Below are positions 14,134 through 22,730 of a stretch of DNA of 53,294 nt, piece by piece. The DNA is from Gammaproteobacteria bacterium (lineage in GTDB: Bacteria > Pseudomonadota > Gammaproteobacteria > Chromatiales > Chromatiaceae). A model generated the notes under the pieces. That model saw only the letters and a list, made by a program, of their open reading frames with translations. It made no database searches and was not told where the DNA came from. Position numbers and translations under genes: made by a program. The DNA lies in contig SACH01000015.1 in the NCBI GenBank assembly GCA_009928645.1, positions 1 through 53,294 on the forward strand. The letters run 5' to 3'. How positions within the stretch are numbered: position 1 is the first letter of the stretch; each line of letters opens with the position of its first letter.

Positions 14134-16749
14134 ATGACTGACAAGACCCCAACCCCAGACCTCGACATCGACCTGGACCTCGCCTCGCGCCTCAATCTCA
14201 GCCGCCGCGGCTTCCTTAAGACCACCGCCGTGGGCGCCATGGCCGTAGGCGCCGGTGGCCTGCTCAAGACCGAGGAGGCCCAGGCCTTCGCCTACGAGCC
14301 CTACCCGCGCGACGATGAACTCCAGACGGTAGTCACAAGCTGCGCCCACAACTGTGGCTCCCGCCACGCCCTCGTCGCCCACAAGAAAGGCGACGTCATC
14401 GTCCGCCTGTCGACGGATGACGGCCGCTATCAGAAAGACGGCTTCTTCGGCAAGGACACCGAGGAAGAGCCCCAGTTGCGCGCCTGCCTGCGTGGCCGTT
14501 CCTACCGCCAGCGCCTCTATTCCGCCGAGCGCCTGCTCTACCCCATGATGCGGGTCGGCGAGCGGGGCGAGGGTAAGTTCAAGCGCGTCTCCTGGGATGA
14601 GGCCCTGAACTTCATCGCCATGAAGATGCTAGCGATCAAGAACACCTACGGCCCCACCGCCTTGGTCGACCAGAGCTATGCGGGGGCCTCTTATGGCGTC
14701 CTGCACAAGTCCGACCAAATCGAGGGCCTGCTGGGCCGCTTCCTCGGCATGTTCGGCTGCCGCACCAGCTCCTGGTCGGTACCCTCCTACCAGGGCACCA
14801 CCACCAGCTCGCGCTGGACCTTCGGCACCATCGAGGACGGCAACGAGGACGACGCCTTCGCCCACTCCAAGCTGATTATCATGTGGGGCTGGAACCCGGC
14901 CTACACCTTCCACGGCGGCAATACCTTCTACTACATGCGCCTGGCCAAGCAACGCGGTTGCAAGTTCGTCCTGGTCGATCCCCAGTACACCGACTCCGCC
15001 GCCGTCTATGACGCCTGGTGGATTCCCATCCGTCCCAATACCGATGCCGCCATGATGGCCGGCATGGCCCATTACATCTTCACCAACAACCTCCAGGATC
15101 AGGCCTTCATCGACAAGTTCTGCCAGGGCATGGACGCGGGCACCATGCCGGACTGGGCCAAGGACACCCCCAATGGCAAGGAAAACTTCAAGGACTACAT
15201 CCTCGGCACCTACGACGGCACCCCCAAGACCCCGGAGTGGGCCGCCGCGATCTGCGGCGTCAGCGCGGCGGACATCATCGAGTTGGCGGAGATGTACGCC
15301 AAGACCAAGCCCGCCGCCCTCAAGGCCTCCTGGTCGCCGGGCCGCAATGCCTTTGGTGAGCAGTACAACCGCATGGCGGCGGCCCTCCAGGCCATGACCG
15401 GCAACATCGGCGTCCTGGGCGGCTGCGCCGAGGGCGTCGGCAAGGCCTGGCACCCGGAGGCGGTGGCCTACCCTTATGACGAATGGGCCAACGTCTGGTT
15501 TGCCTCCATCAAGTCCGACCGCTGGGCACACATCGTCCTCAATTACCCCAACGTCAAGCGTGAGGAGGTCGGCCTCTGGCCGCGCAACGACCAGCTTGAT
15601 GGCGTCATCCCCAACATCAAGGGCATCTTCTGGCAAGGCTCCAACTGGTTCAACCAGTTGACCAACATCAACAAAGAGATCGAGGCGATCAAGAAGCTGG
15701 AACTGGTGGTCTGCATGGATTCCACCATCACCCCCTCCGGCCTCTACGCCGACATCCTACTGCCGGTGGCGACCCACTTCGAACGTCACGATGTCGCCCT
15801 GCCCTGGTATAAGGGCCACTACTACATCCACCGGCCTAAGGTCATCGAGCCCATGGGCGAATCCAGGACGGATTTCCAGATCTTCACCGAGCTGGCCTAC
15901 CGCATCGGCGAGTTGGACCCCCAGGGCTATGGGATGTTCGGCAAGCTCTACAACCCCAAGGCCGACCGGAGTTACTTCCTCAACCCCGACGCCGTGGACG
16001 AGGCCTACCTGACGGACTGGTGGAACAACCGTGTCATGCATCACCACCACATCGACATGACGTGGGAGGAGTTCAAAGGCCACGGTATCTACAAGTTCCT
16101 GCTCAAGGAACCCCATGTCGGCTTCCGCGCCCAGATCGAACAAGGGGTGCCCTTCCAGACTCCCTCCGGCAAGATCGAGATCCTGGTCAACGAACTGGCC
16201 TGGGTCCAGGACTGGACCAAGACCAAATACGGCGAGCATGTGCCCTCCATCCCCAAGTGGATCGAGCCCTGGGAGTCCCTCAACAGCGCCAAGACCAAGG
16301 ACTATCCCTTCCACCTGGTCTCGCCGCACCCCCGGTGGCGCACCCACTCCATCTTCAACAACTGCGCCTGGCTGCGGGAGACCTACGATCAGGAGTGCAC
16401 TCTCAACGCCAGTGACGCCAAGAAACTGGGCATCAAGACTGGCGACACCGTGGAGCTGTGGAACGAGCGTGGCAAGGTGGTGGTGCCGGCCTACGTCACC
16501 GAGCGCTGCATGCCTGGCGTGCTGGTCCTCCACGAAGGGGCCTGGCTGGACCTGGATGAGAACGGGGTGGACCGGTCCGGTAACCCGGATTTCCTCACCC
16601 TCGACGCCCCCAGCCCCGCCGGGGCCTTCGCCTACAACACGGTGCTGTGCAACGTCGCCAAGAGCGACCTGGAGCATCGTCCGGGATGGGACAAATTGGC
16701 CACCGCCCGCTCGCACGTCTTCCGGCGCGAGCACCGGCGCGAGCTCTAA
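14134..16749 (+). CDS. Tat-exported DmsA-like molybdopterin oxidoreductase
   Basis: An 871-residue catalytic subunit of the DMSO reductase family. It opens with a Tat signal, LSRRGFLKTTAVGAMAVGAGG (about 22-42). The Fe-S site region reads C70-x3-C74-x3-H78-x39-C118, so the third ligand position is His where DmsA proteins have Cys. The stretch ACLRGRSYRQRLYSAERLLYP and the following GEGKFKRVSWDEA are strongly DmsA-like. MWGWNPAYTFHGG, the pterin-binding VLVDPQYTDSA, and the C-terminal molydopterin-dinucleotide-binding domain (about 725-860; RTHSIFNNCAWLRE, PSPAGAFAYNT) follow. The molybdenum-ligand region lacks Cys and offers Ser/Thr. The start at 14134 places the Tat motif correctly. Substrate and direction are unknown; DMSO, other S- or N-oxides, or an oxidation are possible. 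Confidence 0.92.
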   Translation: MTDKTPTPDLDIDLDLASRLNLSRRGFLKTTAVGAMAVGAGGLLKTEEAQAFAYEPYPRDDELQTVVTSCAHNCGSRHALVAHKKGDVIVRLSTDDGRYQKDGFFGKDTEEEPQLRACLRGRSYRQRLYSAERLLYPMMRVGERGEGKFKRVSWDEALNFIAMKMLAIKNTYGPTALVDQSYAGASYGVLHKSDQIEGLLGRFLGMFGCRTSSWSVPSYQGTTTSSRWTFGTIEDGNEDDAFAHSKLIIMWGWNPAYTFHGGNTFYYMRLAKQRGCKFVLVDPQYTDSAAVYDAWWIPIRPNTDAAMMAGMAHYIFTNNLQDQAFIDKFCQGMDAGTMPDWAKDTPNGKENFKDYILGTYDGTPKTPEWAAAICGVSAADIIELAEMYAKTKPAALKASWSPGRNAFGEQYNRMAAALQAMTGNIGVLGGCAEGVGKAWHPEAVAYPYDEWANVWFASIKSDRWAHIVLNYPNVKREEVGLWPRNDQLDGVIPNIKGIFWQGSNWFNQLTNINKEIEAIKKLELVVCMDSTITPSGLYADILLPVATHFERHDVALPWYKGHYYIHRPKVIEPMGESRTDFQIFTELAYRIGELDPQGYGMFGKLYNPKADRSYFLNPDAVDEAYLTDWWNNRVMHHHHIDMTWEEFKGHGIYKFLLKEPHVGFRAQIEQGVPFQTPSGKIEILVNELAWVQDWTKTKYGEHVPSIPKWIEPWESLNSAKTKDYPFHLVSPHPRWRTHSIFNNCAWLRETYDQECTLNASDAKKLGIKTGDTVELWNERGKVVVPAYVTERCMPGVLVLHEGAWLDLDENGVDRSGNPDFLTLDAPSPAGAFAYNTVLCNVAKSDLEHRPGWDKLATARSHVFRREHRREL

Positions 16750-16773
16750 TCGCAGCGCGGAGTGACAGACCCC

Positions 16774-17436
16774 ATGGCTAACGAAAAAGATACCGCCACT
16801 ATCAAGACCGCCGTCGAGCGCAAGAAGCGGGAGGTCTATACCCCGGTCGTGCCCGAGATGCAGCTCGGCTTCATCCACAACAACGTCGACTGCATCGGCT
16901 GCCGCGCCTGCGAGATCGCCTGCAAGGACAAGAACGGCCTACCGGCCGGGCCGCGCTTCCGGCGCGTCCAGTACGTGGAGGGCGGCACCTTTCCGGAGGT
17001 GTTCGCCTACAAGGTCAACGTCTCCTGCAACCACTGCGCGGAGCCGGCCTGCCTGCCGACCTGCCCCACCGGGGCCATCTGGAAGCGCAAGGACAACGGC
17101 ATCGTCGACATCGACTCGACCCTGTGCATCGGCTGCCGCCGCTGCGAGGCCGCCTGCCCCTATGGCGCTCCCCAGTTCATCCCCGAGCTCAATATCGTCG
17201 GCAAGTGCAACCTCTGCGTGGACGAGATCGAGGCCGGCCGCAAGCCTTACTGCGTCATGGCCTGCATGATGCGCACCCTGGACATCGGCCCCATCGACAA
17301 GCTCCGGGAGGGCACCTGGGAGACCAAGGCATTAGGTCCCAACGAGAAACCGGTGCGGGCGGTGAAGAACTTCGCCAACCCGGAACTGACCAAGCCGTCC
17401 ATCGTGTTCGTGGTGCACGACAAGGGGAAGGTCTAG
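16774..17436 (+). CDS. DmsB-like four-cluster iron-sulfur subunit
   Basis: A 220-residue electron-transfer subunit with four [4Fe-4S] ferredoxin motifs: CIGCRACEIAC, CNHCAEPACLPTCP, CIGCRRCEAACP, and the split last one starting CNLC and ending CVMAC. Spacing and length match DmsB/PsrB/NrfC-type proteins. It would take electrons between the catalytic subunit and a membrane or cytochrome partner. It begins 24 bases after the catalytic gene. The ATG at 16774 follows GGAG by 11 bases; a GTG at 16762 is possible. It has no signal peptide of its own, so it must be exported as a complex with the Tat-bearing subunit. No anchor gene follows; a terminator does. Confidence 0.93.
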   Translation: MANEKDTATIKTAVERKKREVYTPVVPEMQLGFIHNNVDCIGCRACEIACKDKNGLPAGPRFRRVQYVEGGTFPEVFAYKVNVSCNHCAEPACLPTCPTGAIWKRKDNGIVDIDSTLCIGCRRCEAACPYGAPQFIPELNIVGKCNLCVDEIEAGRKPYCVMACMMRTLDIGPIDKLREGTWETKALGPNEKPVRAVKNFANPELTKPSIVFVVHDKGKV

Positions 17437-17760
17437 CCCGGAGTTGGCCGGGAACCTGACTCCTGACCAGCAGCACGCCCCTATCGCCAGGATCCAACGC
17501 CCCGGCACCCTATCGCGGCCCCAAGGATGGGGCATCCTTCTCCGCTGGGGGATAATCAACAAGAGAAGGTCAGCGCAAGGAGACGGATGATCTCCTGAGA
17601 AAAACATGGGGCAGGATGCCCCCCTTTTTTTGCCCTGGATTTGACTTTCTATCCAGTCGGTTCGCGCTCAGGTCCCCCGAACTGAAGGAGACCAGTGCAT
17701 CCCCGGTTCGATCTGGGCGCCGAAGTCGACGTGGACCCGCGCACAGGCCTTCGGGGGCTG
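17437..17760. other. Intergenic region after the molybdoenzyme unit, 324 bp
   Basis: Holds a hairpin without T tract at 17523-17539 (AAGGATG-GGG-CATCCTT) and a strong intrinsic terminator at 17608-17631. The rest, up to the convergent folK end at 17761, shows no feature. Confidence 0.7.
17608..17631 (+). terminator. Intrinsic terminator of the molybdoenzyme operon
   Basis: GGGGCA-GGA-TGCCCC stem-loop (17608-17622) followed by CC and seven T residues (17625-17631), a classical rho-independent terminator. It ends the transcript of the cytochrome, DmsA-like and DmsB-like genes. Confidence 0.85.
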
Positions 17761-18279
17761 TCAGGTGCTGGCGCCCGGCTGGGTAACCGTGGCGAAATCG
17801 AGGTGATAAGGCACCAGTGCCATCGGCTCGCCCGCGAAATGACGCCACAGGTCATCATAGGTGCGCCCGGTCAGGGGATGGATCTCCTCCCCCGCCAAGT
17901 CAGCCAGGGGCTTGAGGACGAAGGCAAAACGCAGGATCTCGTCCCGGGGCAGCTCATAGCCGTCGATCACCCCCACGACCGCGCCGTAGGTTAGCAGGTC
18001 GAGATCCAGGGTCCGTGGCGCGAATTTCTCGGCGCCCCGTACCCGACCGGCGACGTCCTCGATGGCCTGCAGCCGGGCCCGCACCTCCACCACGGACTCA
18101 GAGGTGACAAAGCCCGCCACCAGATTGAGAAAGGGCGCCCCGGAAAAGCCCACGGCGGCACACTCGTAGACGGGCGACAGGCGCAGGTCACCATAGGCCT
18201 GACGTAACTCACGCACGGCTAACCCCAGGGAGGCCTCCCGCGCTTGGTTGCTGCCCAGGCTGACCCAGACCCTAGGCAT
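17761..18279 (-). CDS. folK: 2-amino-4-hydroxy-6-hydroxymethyldihydropteridine pyrophosphokinase
   Basis: A 172-residue HPPK, the folate-pathway enzyme that transfers pyrophosphate from ATP to hydroxymethyl-dihydropterin. Visible motifs are VWVSLGSN at the start, LSPVYECAAVGFSGAPFLN, and the signature RTLDLDLLTYG, whose two Asp bind magnesium. The end PRDEILRFAFVLKPLADLA is also typical. I chose the ATG at 18279 because MPRVWVSLGSN is the normal N-terminus; an upstream start adds 24 unrelated residues. It overlaps the folB gene by 8 bases, so the two are translationally coupled. Confidence 0.93.
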   Translation of the reverse strand: MPRVWVSLGSNQAREASLGLAVRELRQAYGDLRLSPVYECAAVGFSGAPFLNLVAGFVTSESVVEVRARLQAIEDVAGRVRGAEKFAPRTLDLDLLTYGAVVGVIDGYELPRDEILRFAFVLKPLADLAGEEIHPLTGRTYDDLWRHFAGEPMALVPYHLDFATVTQPGAST

Positions 18280-18661
18280 CGCCGGCTGCCGACAGCGGCC
18301 TCGTCGCAGCCCAGGTCCCGCGCTCGATGATGACCCCCACGTCCGTGGCATCGGTCACCGCGCCGATTTTGTTGACGCTCAGGCGCAACCAGGGGATGCC
18401 AAATTCCTCCCGCAGCAGGGCCGCGCAGCGTTCTGCCAGGGTCTCGACCAGCTCGAAGCGGCTCCCTTCCACGAATTCCTTGAGGCGCTTGGCCACTCGT
18501 TTGTAATCCAGGGCATCCTCGATGCGGTCAGTGGCCGCGCCCTTGGCGACATCCGCGCCCATTTCCAGATCCAGAATCACCGGCTGCTTGATCTGCTTTT
18601 CCCAATCGTAGATGCCGATGGTAGTCTCGATGCGCAGGCCACGCAGAAACACGATATCCAT
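18272..18661 (-). CDS. folB: Dihydroneopterin aldolase
   Basis: A 129-residue FolB, which converts dihydroneopterin to hydroxymethyl-dihydropterin just before the FolK step. It starts MDIVFLRGLRIETTIGIYDWEK, split here by the conserved Gly-x-Tyr-x-Trp-Glu pattern. The Lys in SVNKIGAV corresponds to the catalytic lysine region, and length is normal. It lies directly upstream of folK with an 8-base overlap. Its start codon also abuts the divergent queG start, leaving no free promoter space if the annotated queG start is correct. Confidence 0.93.
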   Translation of the reverse strand: MDIVFLRGLRIETTIGIYDWEKQIKQPVILDLEMGADVAKGAATDRIEDALDYKRVAKRLKEFVEGSRFELVETLAERCAALLREEFGIPWLRLSVNKIGAVTDATDVGVIIERGTWAATRPLSAAGDA

Positions 18662-19952
18662 GCACGCTCCCCTTCTGTCAGCATATGGCTTAGACGGTCT
18701 TCCCCCTCATGGTAGGGAACTGGACGCCGATTACAACCCTGGCGAGGGCGGGCCTCAGGCTTGGCAGTCCCAGCAGTCCCAGCAGTCCCAGCAGACTCAT
18801 CAGCCCGACCAGACCCCCCTGACCCCCCAGACTCACTCGTCTCGCCAGCTTCAGCAAGCTCAACAGCCTCAGCGGGCTCACCTGGCTCCCGGCGACCTGG
18901 CCCAACTCGCCCGGGACATCAAGCGCTGGGGCCAGGTGCTGGGTTTCCAGCGCCTGGGCATCGCCGGCATCGACCTGCGGGAGGATGAGGCCCGCCTGCT
19001 GACCTGGCTCGCCCAGGGACGACAGGGGGACATGGCCTACATGGCCCGGCATGGTTTGCGCCGGTCCCGGCCGGCGGAGCTGGTCCCCGGCACGCTGAGC
19101 GTCGTCTCGGTGGGTATGAACTATCTGCCCGAGCCCCAGGCGCGGAGTCATGACCTCCTGGCGGACCCGTCGGCTGCCTTCATCTCCCGCTATGCCCTGG
19201 GCCGGGACTATCACAAGCTGCTCCGGCAGCGCCTCCAGCGCCTGGCGGACCGCGTTAGCGCCCGTATCGGTCACTTCGGCTACCGCGCCTTCGTCGATTC
19301 CGCCCCGGTACTGGAGAAGGCCCTCGCCCAACGGGCGGGCCTGGGGTGGATCGGCAAGCACACCAACCTGATCGACCCCCGGGCTGGCTCCTGGTTCTTC
19401 CTCGGTGAACTCTTCGTCGACCTGCCCCTGCCGCCCGATACCCCGACGACGAATCACTGCGGCCGCTGCCAGGCCTGCCTGGCCGCCTGTCCCACCGGCG
19501 CCATCCTTGCCCCCTACGAGCTGGATGCCCGGCTGTGCATCTCCTACCTGACCATCGAGCTCCAGGGACCCATCCCGGAACCCCTGCGTCCACTGATCGG
19601 CAACCGCGTCTATGGCTGCGATGACTGCCAGCTGGTCTGCCCCTGGAACCGCTTCGCCCGCCTGACGGCGGAGGGGAATTTTCACCCCCGCCAGGGCCTG
19701 GACACCGCCACCCTGCTCGACCTCTTCGCCTGGGACGAGGCCGGGTTCCTGCGCCGCACCGAGGGCAGCGCCATCCGTCGCCTAGGCCACCCGCGCTGGT
19801 TGCGGAACCTGGCCGTGGCCTTGGGCAACGCCCGCCCCGCCGCCGCCATCCGCCAGGCCCTGGCGGCGCAGATTGACCATCCCAGCGAACTGGTACGGGA
19901 GCATGTTACTTGGGCCTTGCGCCAGCAGGGGGTTTGCCAGGGCGGACCGTGA
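18660..19952 (+). CDS. queG: Epoxyqueuosine reductase
   Basis: A 430-residue QueG, which reduces epoxyqueuosine to queuosine in tRNA using cobalamin and two [4Fe-4S] clusters. The conserved Asp region is FVDSAPVLEKALAQRAGLGWIGK. The ferredoxin motifs are CGRCQACLAACPTGAI and CDDCQLVCPWN, followed by the usual PBS-like helical end. The catalytic part begins near LAQLARDIKRWGQVLGF (about residue 80). About 65 residues before it form a Gln-rich low-complexity stretch (three QSQ-type repeats, PDQTP, SSRQLQQAQQPQ) not usual in the family. No ATG, GTG or TTG exists in frame between 18660 and the core, so either this extension is real or an unusual start is used. Confidence 0.9.
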   Translation: MHAPLLSAYGLDGLPPHGRELDADYNPGEGGPQAWQSQQSQQSQQTHQPDQTPLTPQTHSSRQLQQAQQPQRAHLAPGDLAQLARDIKRWGQVLGFQRLGIAGIDLREDEARLLTWLAQGRQGDMAYMARHGLRRSRPAELVPGTLSVVSVGMNYLPEPQARSHDLLADPSAAFISRYALGRDYHKLLRQRLQRLADRVSARIGHFGYRAFVDSAPVLEKALAQRAGLGWIGKHTNLIDPRAGSWFFLGELFVDLPLPPDTPTTNHCGRCQACLAACPTGAILAPYELDARLCISYLTIELQGPIPEPLRPLIGNRVYGCDDCQLVCPWNRFARLTAEGNFHPRQGLDTATLLDLFAWDEAGFLRRTEGSAIRRLGHPRWLRNLAVALGNARPAAAIRQALAAQIDHPSELVREHVTWALRQQGVCQGGP

Positions 19953-19959
19953 CAAGTCC

Positions 19960-20517
19960 TCAGAAACGCAGCAAGTGCTCCCGATAGTGCCGCAATTCGG
20001 CGATGGACTCACGGATGTCCTCTAGGGCCAGGTGGGCCGACTCCTTCTTGAAGGCCTCAGCCACCGCCGGCGCCCAGCGCTGGGCAAGGATCTTCACCGT
20101 GCTCACGTCCAGGTTGCGATAGTGGAACCAGGCCTCGAGCCGGGGCATGGCGCGGGCGAGAAAGCGCCGATCCTGGCAGATGCTGTTGCCACAGAGGGGC
20201 GACTTGCCCGCCGGGACCCACTGGTTGAGGAAGCGCAGGGTCTCCACCTCCGCCGCCGTCGTGTCGAGTTGGCTGGCGCGCACCCGTGCCAGCAGACCCG
20301 AGGCCCCATGGTGCTGCTGATTCCAGTCGTCCATGGCCGCCAGGACCACCTCCGGCTGGTGGATGGCCAGGACCGGGCCCTCGGCCAGGACATTGAGCTG
20401 GGTATCCGTGACCAGGGTGGCGATCTCGAGGATATGGTCCGTGGCCGGCTCCAGTCCGGTCATCTCCAAGTCCAGCCAGACCAGATGGGTCTCGTTGGAT
20501 TTAATCGTGTCTTGCAT
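19960..20517 (-). CDS. orn: Oligoribonuclease
   Basis: A 185-residue DEDDh-type 3'-5' exonuclease that degrades RNA fragments of two to five nucleotides, including pGpG from cyclic di-GMP turnover. Metal ligands are visible: Asp16 and Glu18 in WLDLEMTGL, Asp in [12 protein letters not shown], and His/Asp in [18 protein letters not shown]. Length is typical. It is convergent with queG (7 bases apart) and divergent from the small cytochrome c gene. Confidence 0.96.
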   Translation of the reverse strand: MQDTIKSNETHLVWLDLEMTGLEPATDHILEIATLVTDTQLNVLAEGPVLAIHQPEVVLAAMDDWNQQHHGASGLLARVRASQLDTTAAEVETLRFLNQWVPAGKSPLCGNSICQDRRFLARAMPRLEAWFHYRNLDVSTVKILAQRWAPAVAEAFKKESAHLALEDIRESIAELRHYREHLLRF

Positions 20518-20609
20518 CGTCGGGAAACTGACCTCAGTCTATGCCATAGCCCCGGCATAATAGCCCTTAATCCGATCCTCACGTAATCCGACCCTCACGG
20601 AGATTCCCG

Positions 20610-20942
20610 ATGGCCCCACGTCCTTTATCAGGCCCCTCATCACACCCCTCACCCCGGCGCTGGCCCCGCCTCACCCTGGTCACGCTCTGCCTCCTCGCCC
20701 TGTTCCTCCCGGCCCTGGCGAGCGCGGAGGATACGGATATCGGCGAGCTTTACCAGTTCAACTGCACCTCCTGCCACGGGGCCGAGGTCTATACCCGCAG
20801 CGACCGCAAGGTAACCTCGCCGGAGGCACTGGAACGTCAGGTCCGGCGCTGCGAATCGACCCTGAGCCTCAAATGGTTCGACGACGACATCGTCGCCATG
20901 GCCAATTATCTGAATACCCATTACTACAAGTTCACGCCCTGA
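20610..20942 (+). CDS. Small exported monohaem cytochrome c
   Basis: A 110-residue cytochrome. A long basic start and signal peptide (about 1-39, ending ASA) precede a single haem motif CTSCH at about residues 51-55. A possible Met ligand lies near the end (DIVAMANYL). The small size fits a class I-like single-domain carrier. Its TGA overlaps the rsgA ATG by one base, so translation is coupled, although no functional link with RsgA is evident. Electron partners are unknown. Confidence 0.85.
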   Translation: MAPRPLSGPSSHPSPRRWPRLTLVTLCLLALFLPALASAEDTDIGELYQFNCTSCHGAEVYTRSDRKVTSPEALERQVRRCESTLSLKWFDDDIVAMANYLNTHYYKFTP

Positions 20943-21958
20943 TGCCGGTCCGCCGGCTCTCGGAGCGTCAGAAGGCGCGCATCCACCAGATCCAGGATCA
21001 GCGCCGCCTGCGTCTGGACCAGCGGGCCCTGGATGCCCTGACCCAGGCTGAGATCGACCAGCCCCAACAGGGCCTGGTCGTTATTCGCCACGGGGCAGAC
21101 CTGGCGGTGGAGGATCAGGAGGGACGGGTCTGGCATTGTCTGGCCCGGCAGAACATCGGCCACCCGGTGTGCGGCGATCACGTAGTGTGGCAGGCCACGG
21201 GACCCGACCGGGGGGTGGTCACCGCCATCCAGGCGCGTACCAGCCGCCTCGCCCGCCCGGACTACAGTGGCCGCACCAAGCCCCTAGCGGCTAACCTGAC
21301 GCAACTGGTGGTGGTCCTCGCCCCCCAGCCCGAACCCAGTACCTATCTGCTGGATCAGTACCTGGCCGCTGCGGAAGGGATGGGGGTCGCGGCCCTGATC
21401 GCCTGCAACAAGACCGATCTGCTGGCGGCACCGGCGCGGGAGGCTCTGGCGGAGCGGCTGGCCCCCTATCCCCGCATCGGCTACCCCCTCGTCTGGCTGA
21501 GCCTCCTCGGGGGCGAGGGCCTGGCACCCCTGGCGGAGCGACTCGCGGGGGAGGCCAGCATTCTGGTGGGCCAGTCCGGGGTCGGCAAATCCTCCCTGGT
21601 CAAGGCCCTACTGCCAGACCTGGAGATTCAGATCGGGCGGCTATCCCAGGCCACCGGCTTGGGCCGCCATACCACCTCCGCCGCCAGTTGCTACCGACTC
21701 CCTCGCGGGGGCTACCTGATTGACTCCCCCGGGGTGCGCAGTTTCCGCCTGAGCCTGGACGACCCGGGCGAGTTGGTGAGCGGCTTTCGCGAGATCGCCC
21801 CCCTCATCGGCCACTGCCGCTTCGCCAATTGTCGCCATGACCGCGAACCAGGCTGCGCCCTCAAGACGGCGATTGCCGCAGGGGAACTGCACCCGGAGCG
21901 CCTGGCCAATTTCCTGCACCTGGCCGCCGCCCTGGAGCGGTCCGGCAAACGCTACTAA
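20942..21958 (+). CDS. rsgA: Ribosome small-subunit GTPase RsgA
   Basis: A 338-residue circularly permuted GTPase that assists late 30S subunit maturation. The order is an N-terminal OB-fold (about 40-110), G4 NKTD (near 157), then G1 GQSGVGKSSL (near 210), G2/G3 including DSPGVRSF, and a C-terminal zinc site C-x4-C-x-H-x5-C (GHCRFANCRHDREPGC). The ATG at 20942 overlaps the cytochrome stop codon by one base. RsgA and Orn genes often lie together in gammaproteobacteria, as here. Confidence 0.95.
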   Translation: MPVRRLSERQKARIHQIQDQRRLRLDQRALDALTQAEIDQPQQGLVVIRHGADLAVEDQEGRVWHCLARQNIGHPVCGDHVVWQATGPDRGVVTAIQARTSRLARPDYSGRTKPLAANLTQLVVVLAPQPEPSTYLLDQYLAAAEGMGVAALIACNKTDLLAAPAREALAERLAPYPRIGYPLVWLSLLGGEGLAPLAERLAGEASILVGQSGVGKSSLVKALLPDLEIQIGRLSQATGLGRHTTSAASCYRLPRGGYLIDSPGVRSFRLSLDDPGELVSGFREIAPLIGHCRFANCRHDREPGCALKTAIAAGELHPERLANFLHLAAALERSGKRY

Positions 21959-21960
21959 CT

Positions 21961-22017
21961 GTCACGAGGCGGTAGGACAGATCCCTGATAATGAAAGATA
22001 TTCCCGTGAATTTCACG
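21961..22017 (+). repeat. Dispersed repeat, copy 1
   Basis: About 57 bp containing CCCTGATAATGAAAGA and ending GTGAATTTCACG. It resembles copy 2 immediately after and the inverted copy 3 at 43836-43894. Copy 1 and copy 3 also share the GAGGCGG...AGG start. Confidence 0.65.
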
Positions 22018-22021
22018 CTAA

Positions 22022-22080
22022 CCGTCATAATGCGACAGGCCACACCCCTGATCATGAAGGACTTTCCTGTGACTTTCACG
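22022..22080 (+). repeat. Dispersed repeat, copy 2
   Basis: About 59 bp containing CAGGCCACACCCCTGAT, then CATGAAGGAC and TTTCACG. It lies 24 bases before the EVE-domain gene. It shares a 17-base identical stretch with copy 3 at 43836-43894 (inverted). Confidence 0.65.
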
Positions 22081-22103
22081 CCCATCCAACATGAGGAGGC
22101 ACC

Positions 22104-22568
22104 ATGGCCTACTGGCTGATGAAATCCGAACCCGATGTCTTTGGCATCGACCACCTGGTTGCCGTTCCCAACCAGACCGAGCCCTGGGACGGGGTGCGCA
22201 ACTATCAGGCGCGCAACATGATGCGCGACGAGATGCGGCTGGGTGACCAGATCTTCTTCTACCATTCCAACTGCGCGGAGCCGGGCATCGTCGGCCTGAT
22301 GGAGGTGGCCCGGGAGGCCTACCCGGACCATACCGCCTTCGACCCCGAGGCCAAGTATTACGACCCGAAGAGCGACCCGGCCAAACCGCGCTGGTTCATG
22401 GTGGAGGTGCGCTACGTGCGCCACCTCAAGCGCCTGATCAGCCTCGCCGAGCTCAAGACCCATGCCGAGGGCCCCTTGGCCGGCATGCCCCTGGTGCGCC
22501 AGGGCAACCGGCTGTCGGTGATGCCGGTAACGCCCGCGCAATGGGACTTCATCCTCTCCCTGGAGTGA
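22104..22568 (+). CDS. EVE-domain protein
   Basis: A 154-residue single EVE domain related to the PUA superfamily, opening MAYWLMKSEPDVFGIDHL. The conserved WDGVRNYQARNMMRDEM and GDQIFFYHSNC stretches and the PRWFMVEVRYV strand are all present. EVE domains bind modified bases in nucleic acids, and some occur in restriction or stress contexts; this stand-alone form is a common housekeeping type of unknown exact role. GAGGAGG lies about 6 bases before the ATG. The dispersed-repeat pair lies directly upstream and may be in its leader. Confidence 0.92.
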   Translation: MAYWLMKSEPDVFGIDHLVAVPNQTEPWDGVRNYQARNMMRDEMRLGDQIFFYHSNCAEPGIVGLMEVAREAYPDHTAFDPEAKYYDPKSDPAKPRWFMVEVRYVRHLKRLISLAELKTHAEGPLAGMPLVRQGNRLSVMPVTPAQWDFILSLE

Positions 22569-22631
22569 TCGGTCCCCGAACTGTTCTAACGGGCTTAGAA
22601 AGCTCAATCCGTTGGTTCTTATACTCCCTCC

Positions 22632-22662
22632 CCCCTGGCGGGGGAGGGCTGGGGAGAGGGGG
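22632..22662. repeat. GC-rich dispersed repeat, copy A
   Basis: A CCTGGCGGGGGAGGG/TGGGGAGAGGGG-type element after the EVE gene. An inverted relative is found at 26717-26755. Elements of this kind are common between genes in many high-GC bacteria. Confidence 0.5.
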
Positions 22663-22686
22663 TGTGAACGGGTACCCCTTAAGAAT

Positions 22687-22727
22687 AGCGGGGCCCAATC
22701 CTACCGATCGGAATCGGGCCCGCTTTT
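22687..22727. terminator. Bidirectional stem-loop terminator
   Basis: AGCGGGGCCC and the matching GGGCCCGCT arms with a few internal mismatches, followed by TTTT on the plus strand. It lies between the EVE gene and the convergent small gene ending at 22731, and can serve both. Confidence 0.65.
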
Positions 22728-22730
22728 GAG

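Noticed and set aside
14134..16749. Naming the enzyme DMSO reductase, arsenite oxidase or tetrathionate reductase
   Set aside because: Motifs are closest to DmsA, but the altered Fe-S ligand, pentaheme partner and missing anchor prevent a substrate call from sequence alone.
15757..16878. Minus-strand ORF opposite the molybdoenzyme gene
   Set aside because: Antisense shadow; the plus strand encodes an unmistakable DMSO-reductase-family protein.
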